DNA of 52,548 nt, taken from assembly GCA_946060685.1 (NCBI GenBank), contig CAMGOT010000002.1, positions 1 through 52,548 of the forward strand. The letters run 5' to 3'. Below, piece after piece: positions 1 to 8,034 of the stretch. The position numbers and the translations under genes were made by a program. This DNA comes from an uncultured Bacteroidales bacterium. Lineage in GTDB: Bacteria > Bacteroidota > Bacteroidia > Bacteroidales > Bacteroidaceae. The notes beneath the pieces were generated by a model. The model worked only from the letters and a program-made list of their open reading frames with translations, was not told the origin of the DNA and searched no databases. Each line of letters starts with the position of its first letter. Within the stretch, counting starts at the first letter, position 1.

Positions 1-2
1 AA

Positions 3-110
3 GAAAAAATAGAGAACGCCAAGCAAATGATTGCCATCGGCATGACTGACGAACAAATCTGTATGGTCACCAAACTTTCCATCAGTGAGGTGGGGGCTTT
101 AAGGCAATGA
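3..110 (+). CDS. C-terminal end of an Rpn-family PD-(D/E)XK nuclease/putative transposase (5' truncated by window edge)
   Basis: Frame 3 from the window edge reads as a 35-residue C-terminal tail ending at TGA. It contains AKQMIAIGMTDEQICMVTKL followed by SISEV. This 'do not move on, helix-turn-helix-like' tail is typical of the Rpn/PDDEXK_2 family (recombination-promoting nuclease/putative transposase), whose members end with a short 'G.s.eeIa..TgLs.eei' segment. The catalytic domain lies outside the window, so the family call rests on the tail alone. It is too short for the ORF track. It runs towards the minus-strand lipoprotein locus, with about 500 bp of non-coding DNA between them. Confidence 0.55.
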   Translation, partial: EKIENAKQMIAIGMTDEQICMVTKLSISEVGALRQ

Positions 111-330
111 GAAGCTGCATCTCCACCTCTTTGAGCAGAAACTGAAAGCATTCCCGGGCAGTTCCAAGCGATACCCGTGAGAAGGAGACAGACGTTATAG
201 AGCATACTCTTGCCTTTACAGGGCGAAGAGACGGCAGTTCATCTACCATAGGGGTGTTGACTTCTTCTTCCTTCTTCCCGCTCGGTATAGCAGGGGCAAG
301 TTCCGTTCTGTCCTCACTCCGTCGTCGATT

Positions 331-364
331 GCCTTGGGCTATGTACTTGTTACCCCTTCGGGGC
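331..364 (+). repeat. Divergent REP-like unit
   Basis: The stretch GCCTTGGGCTATGTACTTGT followed by TACCCCTTCGGGGC resembles the reverse complement of the unit at 11459-11508 (GCCTGGGCTATGTACTTGC, then TGCCCTTTCAGGGC). The terminal small palindrome has changed from CCCTTTCAGGG to CCCCTTCGGGG, so pairing is kept. It is probably an outlying, older member of the repeat family clustered at 11459-11763. Confidence 0.45.
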
Positions 365-476
365 ATACACAAAACGATGGATTCCCCCGACCCTGCCGCA
401 AATCTTTCATTTGGCTAAGGCTTCACACACCACTTCCCCACCCGATTTTCATTCTTGTCACCATAGAAAATACAGT

Positions 477-515
477 GTGCCCATCCCGTTGGACTTTAGT
501 CTACGGGATGGGCAC
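477..515 (-). terminator. Hairpin downstream of the DUF4493 locus
   Basis: GTGCCCATCCCGT (477-489) pairs perfectly with ACGGGATGGGCAC (503-515) across a 13-nt loop. It sits about 100 nt past the stop of the last minus-strand gene (616). The minus-strand downstream flank is only moderately T-rich (ACTGTATTTTCT). It is therefore a plausible but weak intrinsic terminator, or an RNA 3'-end stabiliser. Confidence 0.45.
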
Positions 516-615
516 TACCGTTACCTACGACTTCTTCTCAGGAACTATTCATATCCTTGCCCGCCAGCACTCTGCCGCAGCATTGTACAAGCAGCTTTGC
601 TTTTTCCGAAACCGA

Positions 616-1305
616 TCAAGGCACGGTGTTTTCCACTACACTCACCGAAGCCGTGTTGTTGTAGCCATAGCACACATTGTAGAACTTTCCGGCGGCCACT
701 TCGGTATAACTTACTACAGCGTGCTCATTGGCCACTCCGTCGGTGTTCGTGGCTTTCAGCTGATAGGTAAAGCCTGCCGAAGGATCGAGATAGGCTTTCT
801 GGCCGTCCCTCAAGGTCATCGTACGACTACCACTGCTGACGCTGAAGGTATAGGAGGAGAAGAGGGTGGAAAAACTGGGAGGGAGTGTCAGGCCTACAGC
901 GTAGTTCAACATCGGCACCGCGTACACGCAGTAGACCGTTTCGTCCTCGCCCACACTCACGGTAGTCTCGCCCCAAAAGCATCCTTCGCCCAGTCCGCCG
1001 TTTGCCGACTGCCATGTACTTTGATTGTCGGTATATGCCCGTACGGTATAGAGGACATTGGCCTCCAGCTCTATCTTTGAAGGTGCTGTACCCGGAGCAT
1101 AACTCTTGTAGATATTGCCGTCGGGCTTGCGAATTTCCAAGGTAAGGTCGGCATCTACGGCACGCGTAAGCATCTGCGGCACGCCGGAACGCACCAGACT
1201 GAGCGACAAGATACCATGCCCCGTACCTCCTGCCTCCATCTCATCCTGCTGGCAGGAAGCCAGGAAAAGGAGGGAGAGTATGATAAAGAAGATGTTGCGT
1301 TTCAT
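616..1305 (-). CDS. DUF4493-like surface lipoprotein (229 aa)
   Basis: The N-terminus is a lipoprotein signal peptide with lipobox LASC (Cys18). It is followed by QQDE, and acidic residues there are the type of lipoprotein export signal that sends Bacteroidota lipoproteins to the cell surface. The mature part is short and beta-rich. It has the DUF4493 pattern: an 'F.V.I..pdG......' strand, an aromatic-G-x-T-x-V segment (CFWGETTVSVGED), then 'YCVYAVPMLNYAV' before a V-rich strand. The function of DUF4493 is unknown. The start codon overlaps the stop of the upstream gene by one base (TAATG), which points to translational coupling and the same operon. It is the last and smallest gene of the locus, and no PCMD domain follows. 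Confidence 0.75.
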   Translation of the reverse strand: MKRNIFFIILSLLFLASCQQDEMEAGGTGHGILSLSLVRSGVPQMLTRAVDADLTLEIRKPDGNIYKSYAPGTAPSKIELEANVLYTVRAYTDNQSTWQSANGGLGEGCFWGETTVSVGEDETVYCVYAVPMLNYAVGLTLPPSFSTLFSSYTFSVSSGSRTMTLRDGQKAYLDPSAGFTYQLKATNTDGVANEHAVVSYTEVAAGKFYNVCYGYNNTASVSVVENTVP

Positions 1306-3113
1306 TATTGGCCGTATTTATAGGAAAGGATATAGACTCGGCTGCATGTCTGTCCCGAACCGTAACTGTTGTTTGCCTTCGCCTCCTGAACCAACGAGGA
1401 GGTCGTGAAATACTCCGTACCCTCATAATAGTGGTCCTTGCTGTTAAGTGCACCACTTGAGGACTTTGCACTGAAATAGGTATAATCCCCGAAAAGAAGC
1501 GAGAGCGTAGTAGCCACCGTGGCTCCATGGGACATACAGTTGTAGTAGGCCTCGACCTTCACGCCAGCGGGCACATAGAACATGGCAGTCGTGATATATT
1601 GCGGCTGGCTGGTGGTATTCTGACCAAGTCGCACAAACTCATCTGTCCAGTTGGTGGTTCCATAGGAACTCCAAGCCTCCTGCGTAGGCGGTGCAAAACT
1701 TACGGGCATACCCGTTACGGTCATCGCCTTGTTCGTGGAAAGCGATACCTTGTCGAATACGGCACTGGCCGTCAAGGCATAGGCATTGGGGGGTACCCCC
1801 GTGGCATCCTCATAGACGGTGACGGCATCGTCCTCTTCCTTCACGGGAAGATCCTGCCCATTCACGTTGCAAGCCAGCGCTCTGGTATAGCGGCTGTCGG
1901 CCATCAGCGAGGGATCGACATTGAAGCTCAGTGTCGGATGGTAGATGGTGTAAGGGTCGCAACTGTTGGCACCGTCCACATCGCCTTTCAGATATACATC
2001 GTAGGAAGTATAGGCATCCAGAATCTTCAGTTCCAACGCAGGATTTTCCACCTTAAAGGAGCGCGAGCCCGTACGCTCTGCTACTCCATTCTGCATCAGA
2101 TAATAGGTGGCGGTATATGTTCCTGCCGGCATATATTTCCAACCTTCAGCATTGGCCTTATAGGAAGAAGACAGCTCACCTGTACCCTGCACCGTGCGGT
2201 AAACGTTTCCGTCAGCATCGGCCACTTCGGCCTTCCATTCCATACCAGGATAGCAGTCGGTAAAGGTCAGGTCGGTACCTATCAAATTGCCGCCAGTCGT
2301 AAAGCGGTGGGTGGCACTGACCTGCGGCAAAGGCAACCAGGAAAGGGGGATATTCTCGCCCAGCGTGGCTTCCTCCACCTGCACCTTACTGATATCCACC
2401 GCCGCCACATTCTCCGGGTCGGGAAGTGCAAGGGTGACAATGGCATGGATGCCGGCCTTAAACACATCAGGGAAGAGGGTACCATTAGTATTCAACGGCA
2501 TGCTCACCGTACGCCCGTCGGCCCTCAATTTTCCAAAGAACACTGGGTTCACCGTACTGCCCGCACGGACATATACGCTGAGGTCTGGCCGGAGATTCGT
2601 CACCTCACCATAGTATTCGCCGATATAGAGGCGAAGGGAATAGCTTTCGTAGAACTTGTCGAAGCGGGCGGTCTCCTCCTCATTGCGTCCGAAGATGGCA
2701 GACACCAAGGCATTGCCCACCCCGCAGGTGATGCTCGCCTGGCTCACCTGTCCGTCAGCCACCTGCACCGTAGTGCTTCCCGTATAATAAGGAGCATCAA
2801 TGGCTATCAAAGAATTCTCGCCGTAGGATGCCGACACCGTATACTCTCCTGCTCCGAGGGGAATGCGCACATCGGCATAGGGCTCACGATACACCTCCAC
2901 CCCCCTGGCATTCTTCACGCTTACCGTGAAACGCTCTACTGCCGGTACACCAATCTGTCCGGGAACAGTGCGCACCTTCACGCTGGGGGAGATATTCTCC
3001 AATGATACCTGGAGCAATCCTTCCCCCATCACATGCTCTGGCTCATCGCTGCACGACACAGAAAACATGGCACCGGCAAGGCAGAGAAATAGGGCTAAGC
3101 AATAGTTTCTCAT
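1305..3113 (-). CDS. DUF4493 domain lipoprotein with Ig-like C-terminal region (602 aa)
   Basis: Lipoprotein signal with lipobox SVSC (Cys21) followed by SDEPE, an acidic run consistent with surface export. Residues about 30-250 match the DUF4493 layout: GLLQVSLENISP, F-x-V-x-V-K-N, a GAGEYTVSASYG strand and the characteristic APYYTGSTTVQV then QASITCGVGNALV. The rest (about 260-600) is beta-rich with no motif that I recognise; it looks like two or three Ig/fibronectin-like modules. It overlaps the upstream PCMD gene by 4 nt (ATGA) and the downstream gene by 1 nt, so three genes are tightly coupled. No catalytic motif is visible. It is probably a structural or binding component on the cell surface. 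Confidence 0.8.
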   Translation of the reverse strand: MRNYCLALFLCLAGAMFSVSCSDEPEHVMGEGLLQVSLENISPSVKVRTVPGQIGVPAVERFTVSVKNARGVEVYREPYADVRIPLGAGEYTVSASYGENSLIAIDAPYYTGSTTVQVADGQVSQASITCGVGNALVSAIFGRNEEETARFDKFYESYSLRLYIGEYYGEVTNLRPDLSVYVRAGSTVNPVFFGKLRADGRTVSMPLNTNGTLFPDVFKAGIHAIVTLALPDPENVAAVDISKVQVEEATLGENIPLSWLPLPQVSATHRFTTGGNLIGTDLTFTDCYPGMEWKAEVADADGNVYRTVQGTGELSSSYKANAEGWKYMPAGTYTATYYLMQNGVAERTGSRSFKVENPALELKILDAYTSYDVYLKGDVDGANSCDPYTIYHPTLSFNVDPSLMADSRYTRALACNVNGQDLPVKEEDDAVTVYEDATGVPPNAYALTASAVFDKVSLSTNKAMTVTGMPVSFAPPTQEAWSSYGTTNWTDEFVRLGQNTTSQPQYITTAMFYVPAGVKVEAYYNCMSHGATVATTLSLLFGDYTYFSAKSSSGALNSKDHYYEGTEYFTTSSLVQEAKANNSYGSGQTCSRVYILSYKYGQ

Positions 3114-4819
3114 TCGTATAAAAGTTTCAGATTATCGACTTTCAGGAGGGTCTCACTGCCTCCGATGAAATAATCGCCGAACTTGCTGCTCGCTGCCACC
3201 ACGACGATGTATTTGGGCTTACGGTCGGTGTGCCTGTAATTGAGGGTGATGGTTTCGGTGGTCCATGCAGGCACATCGGCCCCTTTCGTCATCTGGCCGT
3301 AGGCTATCACATTGTCGCTGTTGGGATTGAAGAGTTTCAGCGTGCTGGGACGTGTGCGTACGACGAAGGGGTAGGTCACGTCCTTATAGACCTCCTCGTC
3401 CTTGTCGCCGATCAGGGCAACGAACACCTGGCAGGTGTCGGGCTGTCCGAGGAGATTGTCGTAGGTGTTGCGGCTGATGTACTTGCCGTAGCTGTCGTCC
3501 CACTTGCCGCCACCCTTGTTGATGGTAGAAGTCTTGAAGGAATAGTCAAACTGCAGTTTCGTGGGGTAGCTGCTGAAGGGCTGTCCGAAACTCAGGATGC
3601 CGTTTGTGCCATCGGTCTCCAGGTACTTTCCTGCGAAGATGTTTCCGGCGGCAAACTTGATGACGATATATTTCGACTGCAGGTTGGCAAAGATGCGGTC
3701 GCCTTCCGTTCCCATCGTGGAATTGCTCTGCCCCACGGTAGTGGCTCCACGGTTGCCAGTGTCCCAAAAGGGCGTGTCGCCAGCCTTCCAAGGCTGATAG
3801 AGGTCCCGGCCACCCACATCAGAGGTGGACCACTCGTCAAAACTGCTGTTGGGCAGCTGCAGAGGGTCGGCGGTATGGAAAGCACATACCGGCGAGGTCA
3901 CACCATCGGCGGTAGTGCGGCAGAGATAGTCTGCACCTGCCGTCAGACCATCGATGACCGCCTTATAGTCTGATTTTCCGATGATGACATTCTCTCCTAC
4001 CACTACACGCCAGTTGTCGGAGCCTGCCTCACAGTATTCCACTACAGGAATCGTACCATTCTGCATCACTCCGCTCACGTAGGCTCTGACGGAATGGGGA
4101 AACACCTCGCACGTGGTGGTCTGTGTAGAAGCGGCATTATAGACGAATATCGTCCATTCCTGTGCAGTCTCATTGTTGTACTCAAACACGGCATACGTCC
4201 TTCCACGGGTGAAATCCACCTCCGTGCCAGTAGGATCAGGATATACTCTGCCATGCTGACCTCCGAGCATGAACTTCAACACCTTCACACTGTTGAGTTT
4301 CTGTTCCGGAGTGACATAGGCGACAACGTTGCAGTTCACGGGGTCAATCACCGCCTCGCCCACTTGGTTTTCCAGCACGACCTCACGCTGCACAATGCGC
4401 TCCACATTCACCTTCCAGCGGAATTCCTGGTAGGTTTTGAGGAGGAGGTTGGCACTTCCCTTGCTGCAATCAAGTACTGGGAGCGTATGCGTTACCTCCA
4501 CGAGTCCTCCATCAGCTATCTCCTTATACACGAAAGCATTGTTGCTTACGCCGAACTTCTTGAGTTTCACCCTTGCGAGATCCACCTGATCGTTCACATA
4601 CAGTGAAATTTCACGATTCTCCTTATCGATCTGTGCTTCGGCAAACTCATTGCCGGTGGCATCACATTGTCCCTCCACTTCGAAAGTCGTAATCTCCGAC
4701 TTCACCCAGGGCAGGGGCAGGCTCTCCTCCTCGAGGCACGAGGTCAGCAGCAGGGCCGCCGCCACAATAATCTTTATGAAACTGAAATGATAAGAATGGG
4801 TCATATTACGATAACTCAT
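3110..4819 (-). CDS. PCMD-domain lipoprotein (569 aa)
   Basis: Lipobox LTSC (Cys28 from this start, or Cys23 if Met6 is used) followed by LEEES. The N-terminal half has two beta-sandwich-like segments (about 35-240) of the type often found before PCMD domains, then a linker with a fibronectin-like 'GLTAGADYLCRTTADG'. The C-terminal quarter (about 325-569) is a PCMD (putative carbohydrate metabolism domain, PF13201). It has NSSFDEW, QSKYIVIKFAAGNIFAGKY, FGQPFSS, TCQVFVALIGDK, NVIAYGQM and the end motif VVVAASSKFGDYFIGGSETL. PCMD is thought to bind carbohydrate, but this is not proven. Unlike the 6219..8018 protein it has no DUF4493 domain. It follows the beta-barrel gene after 56 nt. Confidence 0.82.
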   Translation of the reverse strand: MSYRNMTHSYHFSFIKIIVAAALLLTSCLEEESLPLPWVKSEITTFEVEGQCDATGNEFAEAQIDKENREISLYVNDQVDLARVKLKKFGVSNNAFVYKEIADGGLVEVTHTLPVLDCSKGSANLLLKTYQEFRWKVNVERIVQREVVLENQVGEAVIDPVNCNVVAYVTPEQKLNSVKVLKFMLGGQHGRVYPDPTGTEVDFTRGRTYAVFEYNNETAQEWTIFVYNAASTQTTTCEVFPHSVRAYVSGVMQNGTIPVVEYCEAGSDNWRVVVGENVIIGKSDYKAVIDGLTAGADYLCRTTADGVTSPVCAFHTADPLQLPNSSFDEWSTSDVGGRDLYQPWKAGDTPFWDTGNRGATTVGQSNSTMGTEGDRIFANLQSKYIVIKFAAGNIFAGKYLETDGTNGILSFGQPFSSYPTKLQFDYSFKTSTINKGGGKWDDSYGKYISRNTYDNLLGQPDTCQVFVALIGDKDEEVYKDVTYPFVVRTRPSTLKLFNPNSDNVIAYGQMTKGADVPAWTTETITLNYRHTDRKPKYIVVVAASSKFGDYFIGGSETLLKVDNLKLLYE

Positions 4820-4875
4820 AAGGGTAGATTCACCTATATTTGGGATGTATAAGCCATGTGCATAACCCGGCAGTA

Positions 4876-5898
4876 TCAGAGATAGAACGTCATGCCGATG
4901 TTGATGCTGAAGAGGTTGAAGCGGAAGTTGGCTCCTCCTCCCTTTCTCTTTCCATATTCATACTTGAGGTCGCCGGGATGGAGGTTCTTGAACTTTCCCC
5001 ACTGGTAGTCCACTCCGAGCACACCGATGGAGGTTTCCACGGCAGCATAGTCGGTGACGAAGACGCAGATACCCGGCGAGAATCCAAGCTGCACGGTGTT
5101 GATGCGCTCATAGGTACCGTCGAGCGTGTTGAGCCCGGCAGCCTCATCGCGGCGGCCCGTGGTGTTCATTCCCGTAGTATGGATATAGGAGGCACGGATT
5201 TCGCTGAAACATCCCAGGATTTTGCTGCCGAAGAGCGACATATAGTTTCTGATGAAGAAGCTGCCCGTATGCCTGTGTTCCATATAGTAGAGGTCTTCCA
5301 GACTGATATTGAAGTCCTCCCCGAGGTTGAGGTCCATATTGCCAAGGAAGAAATAGTTTCGCCCGTAGTTGTAGCGCAGACCGATAGCCACATTGTTCTT
5401 AACGAAAAATCCCACGGCAGGCGACACGGAAAGGGAATGCCCGTCCATGTTGAGGTCCTTGAGCACGAGCAGGTTTTCGCTCTCGTTGTCCCACTGCCTG
5501 TAGTTGACGGTAGCTCCCATCATCCAGAGTCCCTTCGGCACGAACACCGCCTTGACGGCACTGCGGTCCACACGCTGTATGTGGCGTTTGTTCGTCAGTT
5601 TCTCCTGATAGTAAGGCGCACGTCGGCCATAATACAGCGAGTCGCGGTAGGCATCCGTCCCGAAGCCATAGCGGCTGGCATTATCGTAAACTGCCATACC
5701 CTGTCCTCGCGACTCACCTTCCGGTGTATACACCCTGACGCGTTGCACTTTCTTGTCCTCTTCGCTGATGCTTTTCACAGCCAGCACATCAGGATTTCGT
5801 ATGTCACCGCGCTGGGCGAAGACGGCTGCCGATGAAGAGAACAGCAGCGCAGTCAGCAACATACTCAGCAACATACTATGTTTGAAATAGACTTTCAT
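4876..5898 (-). CDS. Outer-membrane beta-barrel protein of the DUF4493/PCMD locus (340 aa)
   Basis: A signal peptide ends near SSAAVFAQ. Residues about 22-110 are a charged, Tyr-rich periplasmic or plug-like segment. From about 120 on there are alternating amphipathic strands with aromatic girdles (WMMGATVNYRQW, NVAIGLRYNYGRNYFF, FNLFSINIGMTFYL). The protein ends in the strand-terminal aromatic pattern (F-x-L) expected of an outer-membrane barrel, probably of 8 to 10 strands. No TonB box, plug domain or OmpA domain is present. It is the only non-lipoprotein in the locus and so the natural membrane anchor or conduit for the surrounding surface lipoproteins; that role is inference. A candidate promoter lies at 5968-5976. 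Confidence 0.72.
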   Translation of the reverse strand: MKVYFKHSMLLSMLLTALLFSSSAAVFAQRGDIRNPDVLAVKSISEEDKKVQRVRVYTPEGESRGQGMAVYDNASRYGFGTDAYRDSLYYGRRAPYYQEKLTNKRHIQRVDRSAVKAVFVPKGLWMMGATVNYRQWDNESENLLVLKDLNMDGHSLSVSPAVGFFVKNNVAIGLRYNYGRNYFFLGNMDLNLGEDFNISLEDLYYMEHRHTGSFFIRNYMSLFGSKILGCFSEIRASYIHTTGMNTTGRRDEAAGLNTLDGTYERINTVQLGFSPGICVFVTDYAAVETSIGVLGVDYQWGKFKNLHPGDLKYEYGKRKGGGANFRFNLFSINIGMTFYL

Positions 5899-5967
5899 TA
5901 AGAAATGGTATTAAGATGGTGTACTTTTACGGTAGGAAAACCTACAGGCCCCATTCGGGTTTCAATT

Positions 5968-5976
5968 GCAAAAGTA
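5968..5976 (-). promoter_or_regulatory. Candidate -7 element for the beta-barrel gene
   Basis: On the minus strand the sequence reads TACTTTTGC, a match to the Bacteroidota -7 element TAnnTTTGC. The nearest TTTG (5991-5994) is only 14 bp upstream, shorter than the usual 19-21, so the -33 part is poor. A small inverted repeat (GTAGG AAAA CCTAC, about 5932-5945) lies between the predicted start of transcription and the ATG at 5898. Confidence 0.45.
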
Positions 5977-6218
5977 CGCTTTTTCTTAGACAAAAGGGTT
6001 AAAAAAGAACAATAATTCTTTCTTAAAAGCCATATTTCCTTATCGCACACAGATTTTTGACCTCGGGTATGGAAAAACTCCGCGCCACAAAGTCAAAAAT
6101 CCGTCGTTGCGAAAAGCAATAATGCAAGCCCGAAGGCATAAACTGTCGGGATAGGGCATGCCGACTTCCATAGGTTCAGGAAGCCGTCATGCCTTTTCCT
6201 GTTATGATTGGTCAGCTA
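5977..6218. other. Intergenic spacer splitting the lipoprotein locus
   Basis: The AT-rich spacer between the fusion lipoprotein (ends 6219) and the beta-barrel gene contains an inverted repeat GATTTTTGAC (6052-6061) / GTCAAAAATC (6092-6101). No T-run follows on the minus strand, so termination is uncertain. No ORF is credible here. The spacer suggests that the locus is two transcription units: 6219-10211 and 616-5898. Confidence 0.5.
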
Positions 6219-8018
6219 CTATTGTCTGGTCGGCTGTCCCCATTCGAAGGAGAACTCGTCGAGGAGGAGATTAGAAGAATCTGAACCGTAGAAGAAATCT
6301 CCCCACTTGCTCGAAGCGCAAACTATAAGCAGGTGTGTAGGCTTGGCTGTTGTATTATGATACACGAGAGGTATGCTAAACTGCTTCCAGTTTGCATCCG
6401 TCGTATTCTGCGACAATTCACCATAGGCAATGACGCGCGGATCAGTCTGCCAGTTGATGGCTGTCGACAATTCGTAGCCTGATGTGGAAGTATTCGCAAC
6501 CTTAAGTTGCTCTGTAAGTAGCGCGCAGAAGATTTGACAATGGTCATTCTCGCCCGATGAAGCAGTAGCACTTTCTGGTTTAGAACCCCTATTGATAGGT
6601 CCTGGAGTATACTTCATATAACCCTTCAAAGCAGAAGGCCGTGAAGTAAAAGGAACACCCCAGTTGAGTTTTGCACCCTTAGTACCTACAAGTCCTACAA
6701 AATCACCCGTAAAGAGGCTAGCAGCAGCAAACTTGATAACGACATATTGCGATGTCAACTGCGCAGAGGTGCCGCTATAAGCACCATTAGTGATTGGGAC
6801 TGTCAGATTATAGCCAAAACTTGCAGAACCTGGATTACTGGTACTCCAGTATGATACACCTGCCATACCAGGAACATCCGCATCACCATCCTTATACCAT
6901 TTCTCGAAATCACCATTGTAGATAGCCGTCTGAGCCTCAGTAGTAAACTTGGTCTCGTTGCTGTTGACAGTCGATACACCGTCATCATAGCGCAGACGAT
7001 AGACGTAGGCCGTGTTGGGGGCAAGCCCTGTCAAGCGTGTGGTGTAAGTATCGTTGGAGCCTGCCGTAAGCTGGCTGTTGGCTATGGTCGCCCACTCTGC
7101 ATCGCTCTGCTTCTTATATTGGAAGGTCAACTTCGAAGCATCGAAATCCGAGGTCTTTGACATCACGCCGGCAGAAAGGTCGGCAAAAGTGCTCCAAGTG
7201 TTTGGAGTAGAAGTCTGCAACGAGATGGCACTCTTTCGGGGAATGGAGATGATGAAATCATACTGATGCGTAGTCTCGTCGACCGTGACGGTGACACCAC
7301 CCATATGACCAATTTCTGCCAGTTTGTAGGTGATTTTGTAGTAGTCGCGGGCACTCACTTCCGTCACATCCTGAGTCATGACATTAGTGTTATTGCTGTT
7401 GTTGGTAGCGACCAGCTGGAAATGCAAGGGTGCTACAGGAAAATACGCTGCACTGCTGGAAGCGTTGCCCATGTAGAAGTTACAGGGAGCCACATCGGCT
7501 ATATCAGAGGTGACGATGCTGTTTGCAGACTTGAAATAAGGTTTGAGATTATCGTCGAACGTGACACTCACCTTCACATTGGCCTGTGTGAGGGTAAGGG
7601 TTGCACGGGTCAGACTCTTGGTGAGTACGGTGACTTTGGTACTGCCCACATAATAGGGGGCATCGAAACCAGAGCCGGAGCCATCCCATCCTGCCGACGA
7701 ACCACTGACGGTATAGGTATCTGGAGCCAGCGCGATATTGCTCTTGAGGCGCTCATCGTTCACGGCATCGCTACTTTCAAACACCACCGTGCCTGCACTG
7801 TTGGTTATCTTCAGGGCAATGGTCTTGGGGTCATAGCCCGAAGGAGCAGAGGTGGCAGCACGCATATCCTTGTCGTTGGTGGAGACCAGCGTGGAGAGGT
7901 CCAACTTGAGATAGCCCTGCGTCATCTCCTCCTCACTCATGGTATCACTGCAGGACAGTGCAAGGAGCGACAGGCAGAAAACGGCCATCCATGTCAGGAT
8001 TGAATATATTGTTTTCAT
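6219..8018 (-). CDS. DUF4493-PCMD fusion lipoprotein (599 aa)
   Basis: Lipobox ALSC (Cys23) followed by SDTMSEEE. Domain order is DUF4493 (about 30-250, with APYYVGSTKVTVLTKS and LTQANVKVSVTFDDN), a fibronectin type III-like module (about 265-360, with LTGLAPNTAYVYRLRYDDG), and a C-terminal PCMD domain (about 365-595, starting IYNGDFEKWY and containing TSQYVVIKFAAASLFTGDF, HCQIFCALL, RVIAYGEL and CASSKWGDFFYGSDSSNLLL). The fusion shows that DUF4493 and PCMD work on one polypeptide. The neighbouring 3110..4819 protein carries PCMD alone and others carry DUF4493 alone, so the locus contains split and fused versions of the same parts. It lies 16 nt after the gene at 8035-9312, in the same operon. 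Confidence 0.85.
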   Translation of the reverse strand: MKTIYSILTWMAVFCLSLLALSCSDTMSEEEMTQGYLKLDLSTLVSTNDKDMRAATSAPSGYDPKTIALKITNSAGTVVFESSDAVNDERLKSNIALAPDTYTVSGSSAGWDGSGSGFDAPYYVGSTKVTVLTKSLTRATLTLTQANVKVSVTFDDNLKPYFKSANSIVTSDIADVAPCNFYMGNASSSAAYFPVAPLHFQLVATNNSNNTNVMTQDVTEVSARDYYKITYKLAEIGHMGGVTVTVDETTHQYDFIISIPRKSAISLQTSTPNTWSTFADLSAGVMSKTSDFDASKLTFQYKKQSDAEWATIANSQLTAGSNDTYTTRLTGLAPNTAYVYRLRYDDGVSTVNSNETKFTTEAQTAIYNGDFEKWYKDGDADVPGMAGVSYWSTSNPGSASFGYNLTVPITNGAYSGTSAQLTSQYVVIKFAAASLFTGDFVGLVGTKGAKLNWGVPFTSRPSALKGYMKYTPGPINRGSKPESATASSGENDHCQIFCALLTEQLKVANTSTSGYELSTAINWQTDPRVIAYGELSQNTTDANWKQFSIPLVYHNTTAKPTHLLIVCASSKWGDFFYGSDSSNLLLDEFSFEWGQPTRQ

Positions 8019-8034
8019 TTCTATTTCGATTTGA

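Larger units (their letters stand above)
111..615. other. Non-coding interval between convergent genes
   Basis: About 500 bp between the nuclease stop and the stop codon of the first minus-strand lipoprotein. The ORFs that cross it (82..372 minus, 334..1080 plus, 411..770 plus) show no recognisable family and run antisense into a real gene. The interval holds a degenerate REP-like unit (331-364) and a strong hairpin (477-515), listed separately. Confidence 0.6.

Noticed and set aside
82-372. 96-aa minus ORF and the plus ORFs at 334..1080 and 411..770
   Set aside because: They overlap each other and the real lipoprotein gene or a REP-like unit, carry no signal or motif, and are Cys/His/Arg-rich in the manner of antisense frames.
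1527-3005. 492-aa plus ORF
   Set aside because: It is the complement of the DUF4493 lipoprotein at 1305..3113 and is His/Gly/Ile-rich without any domain.
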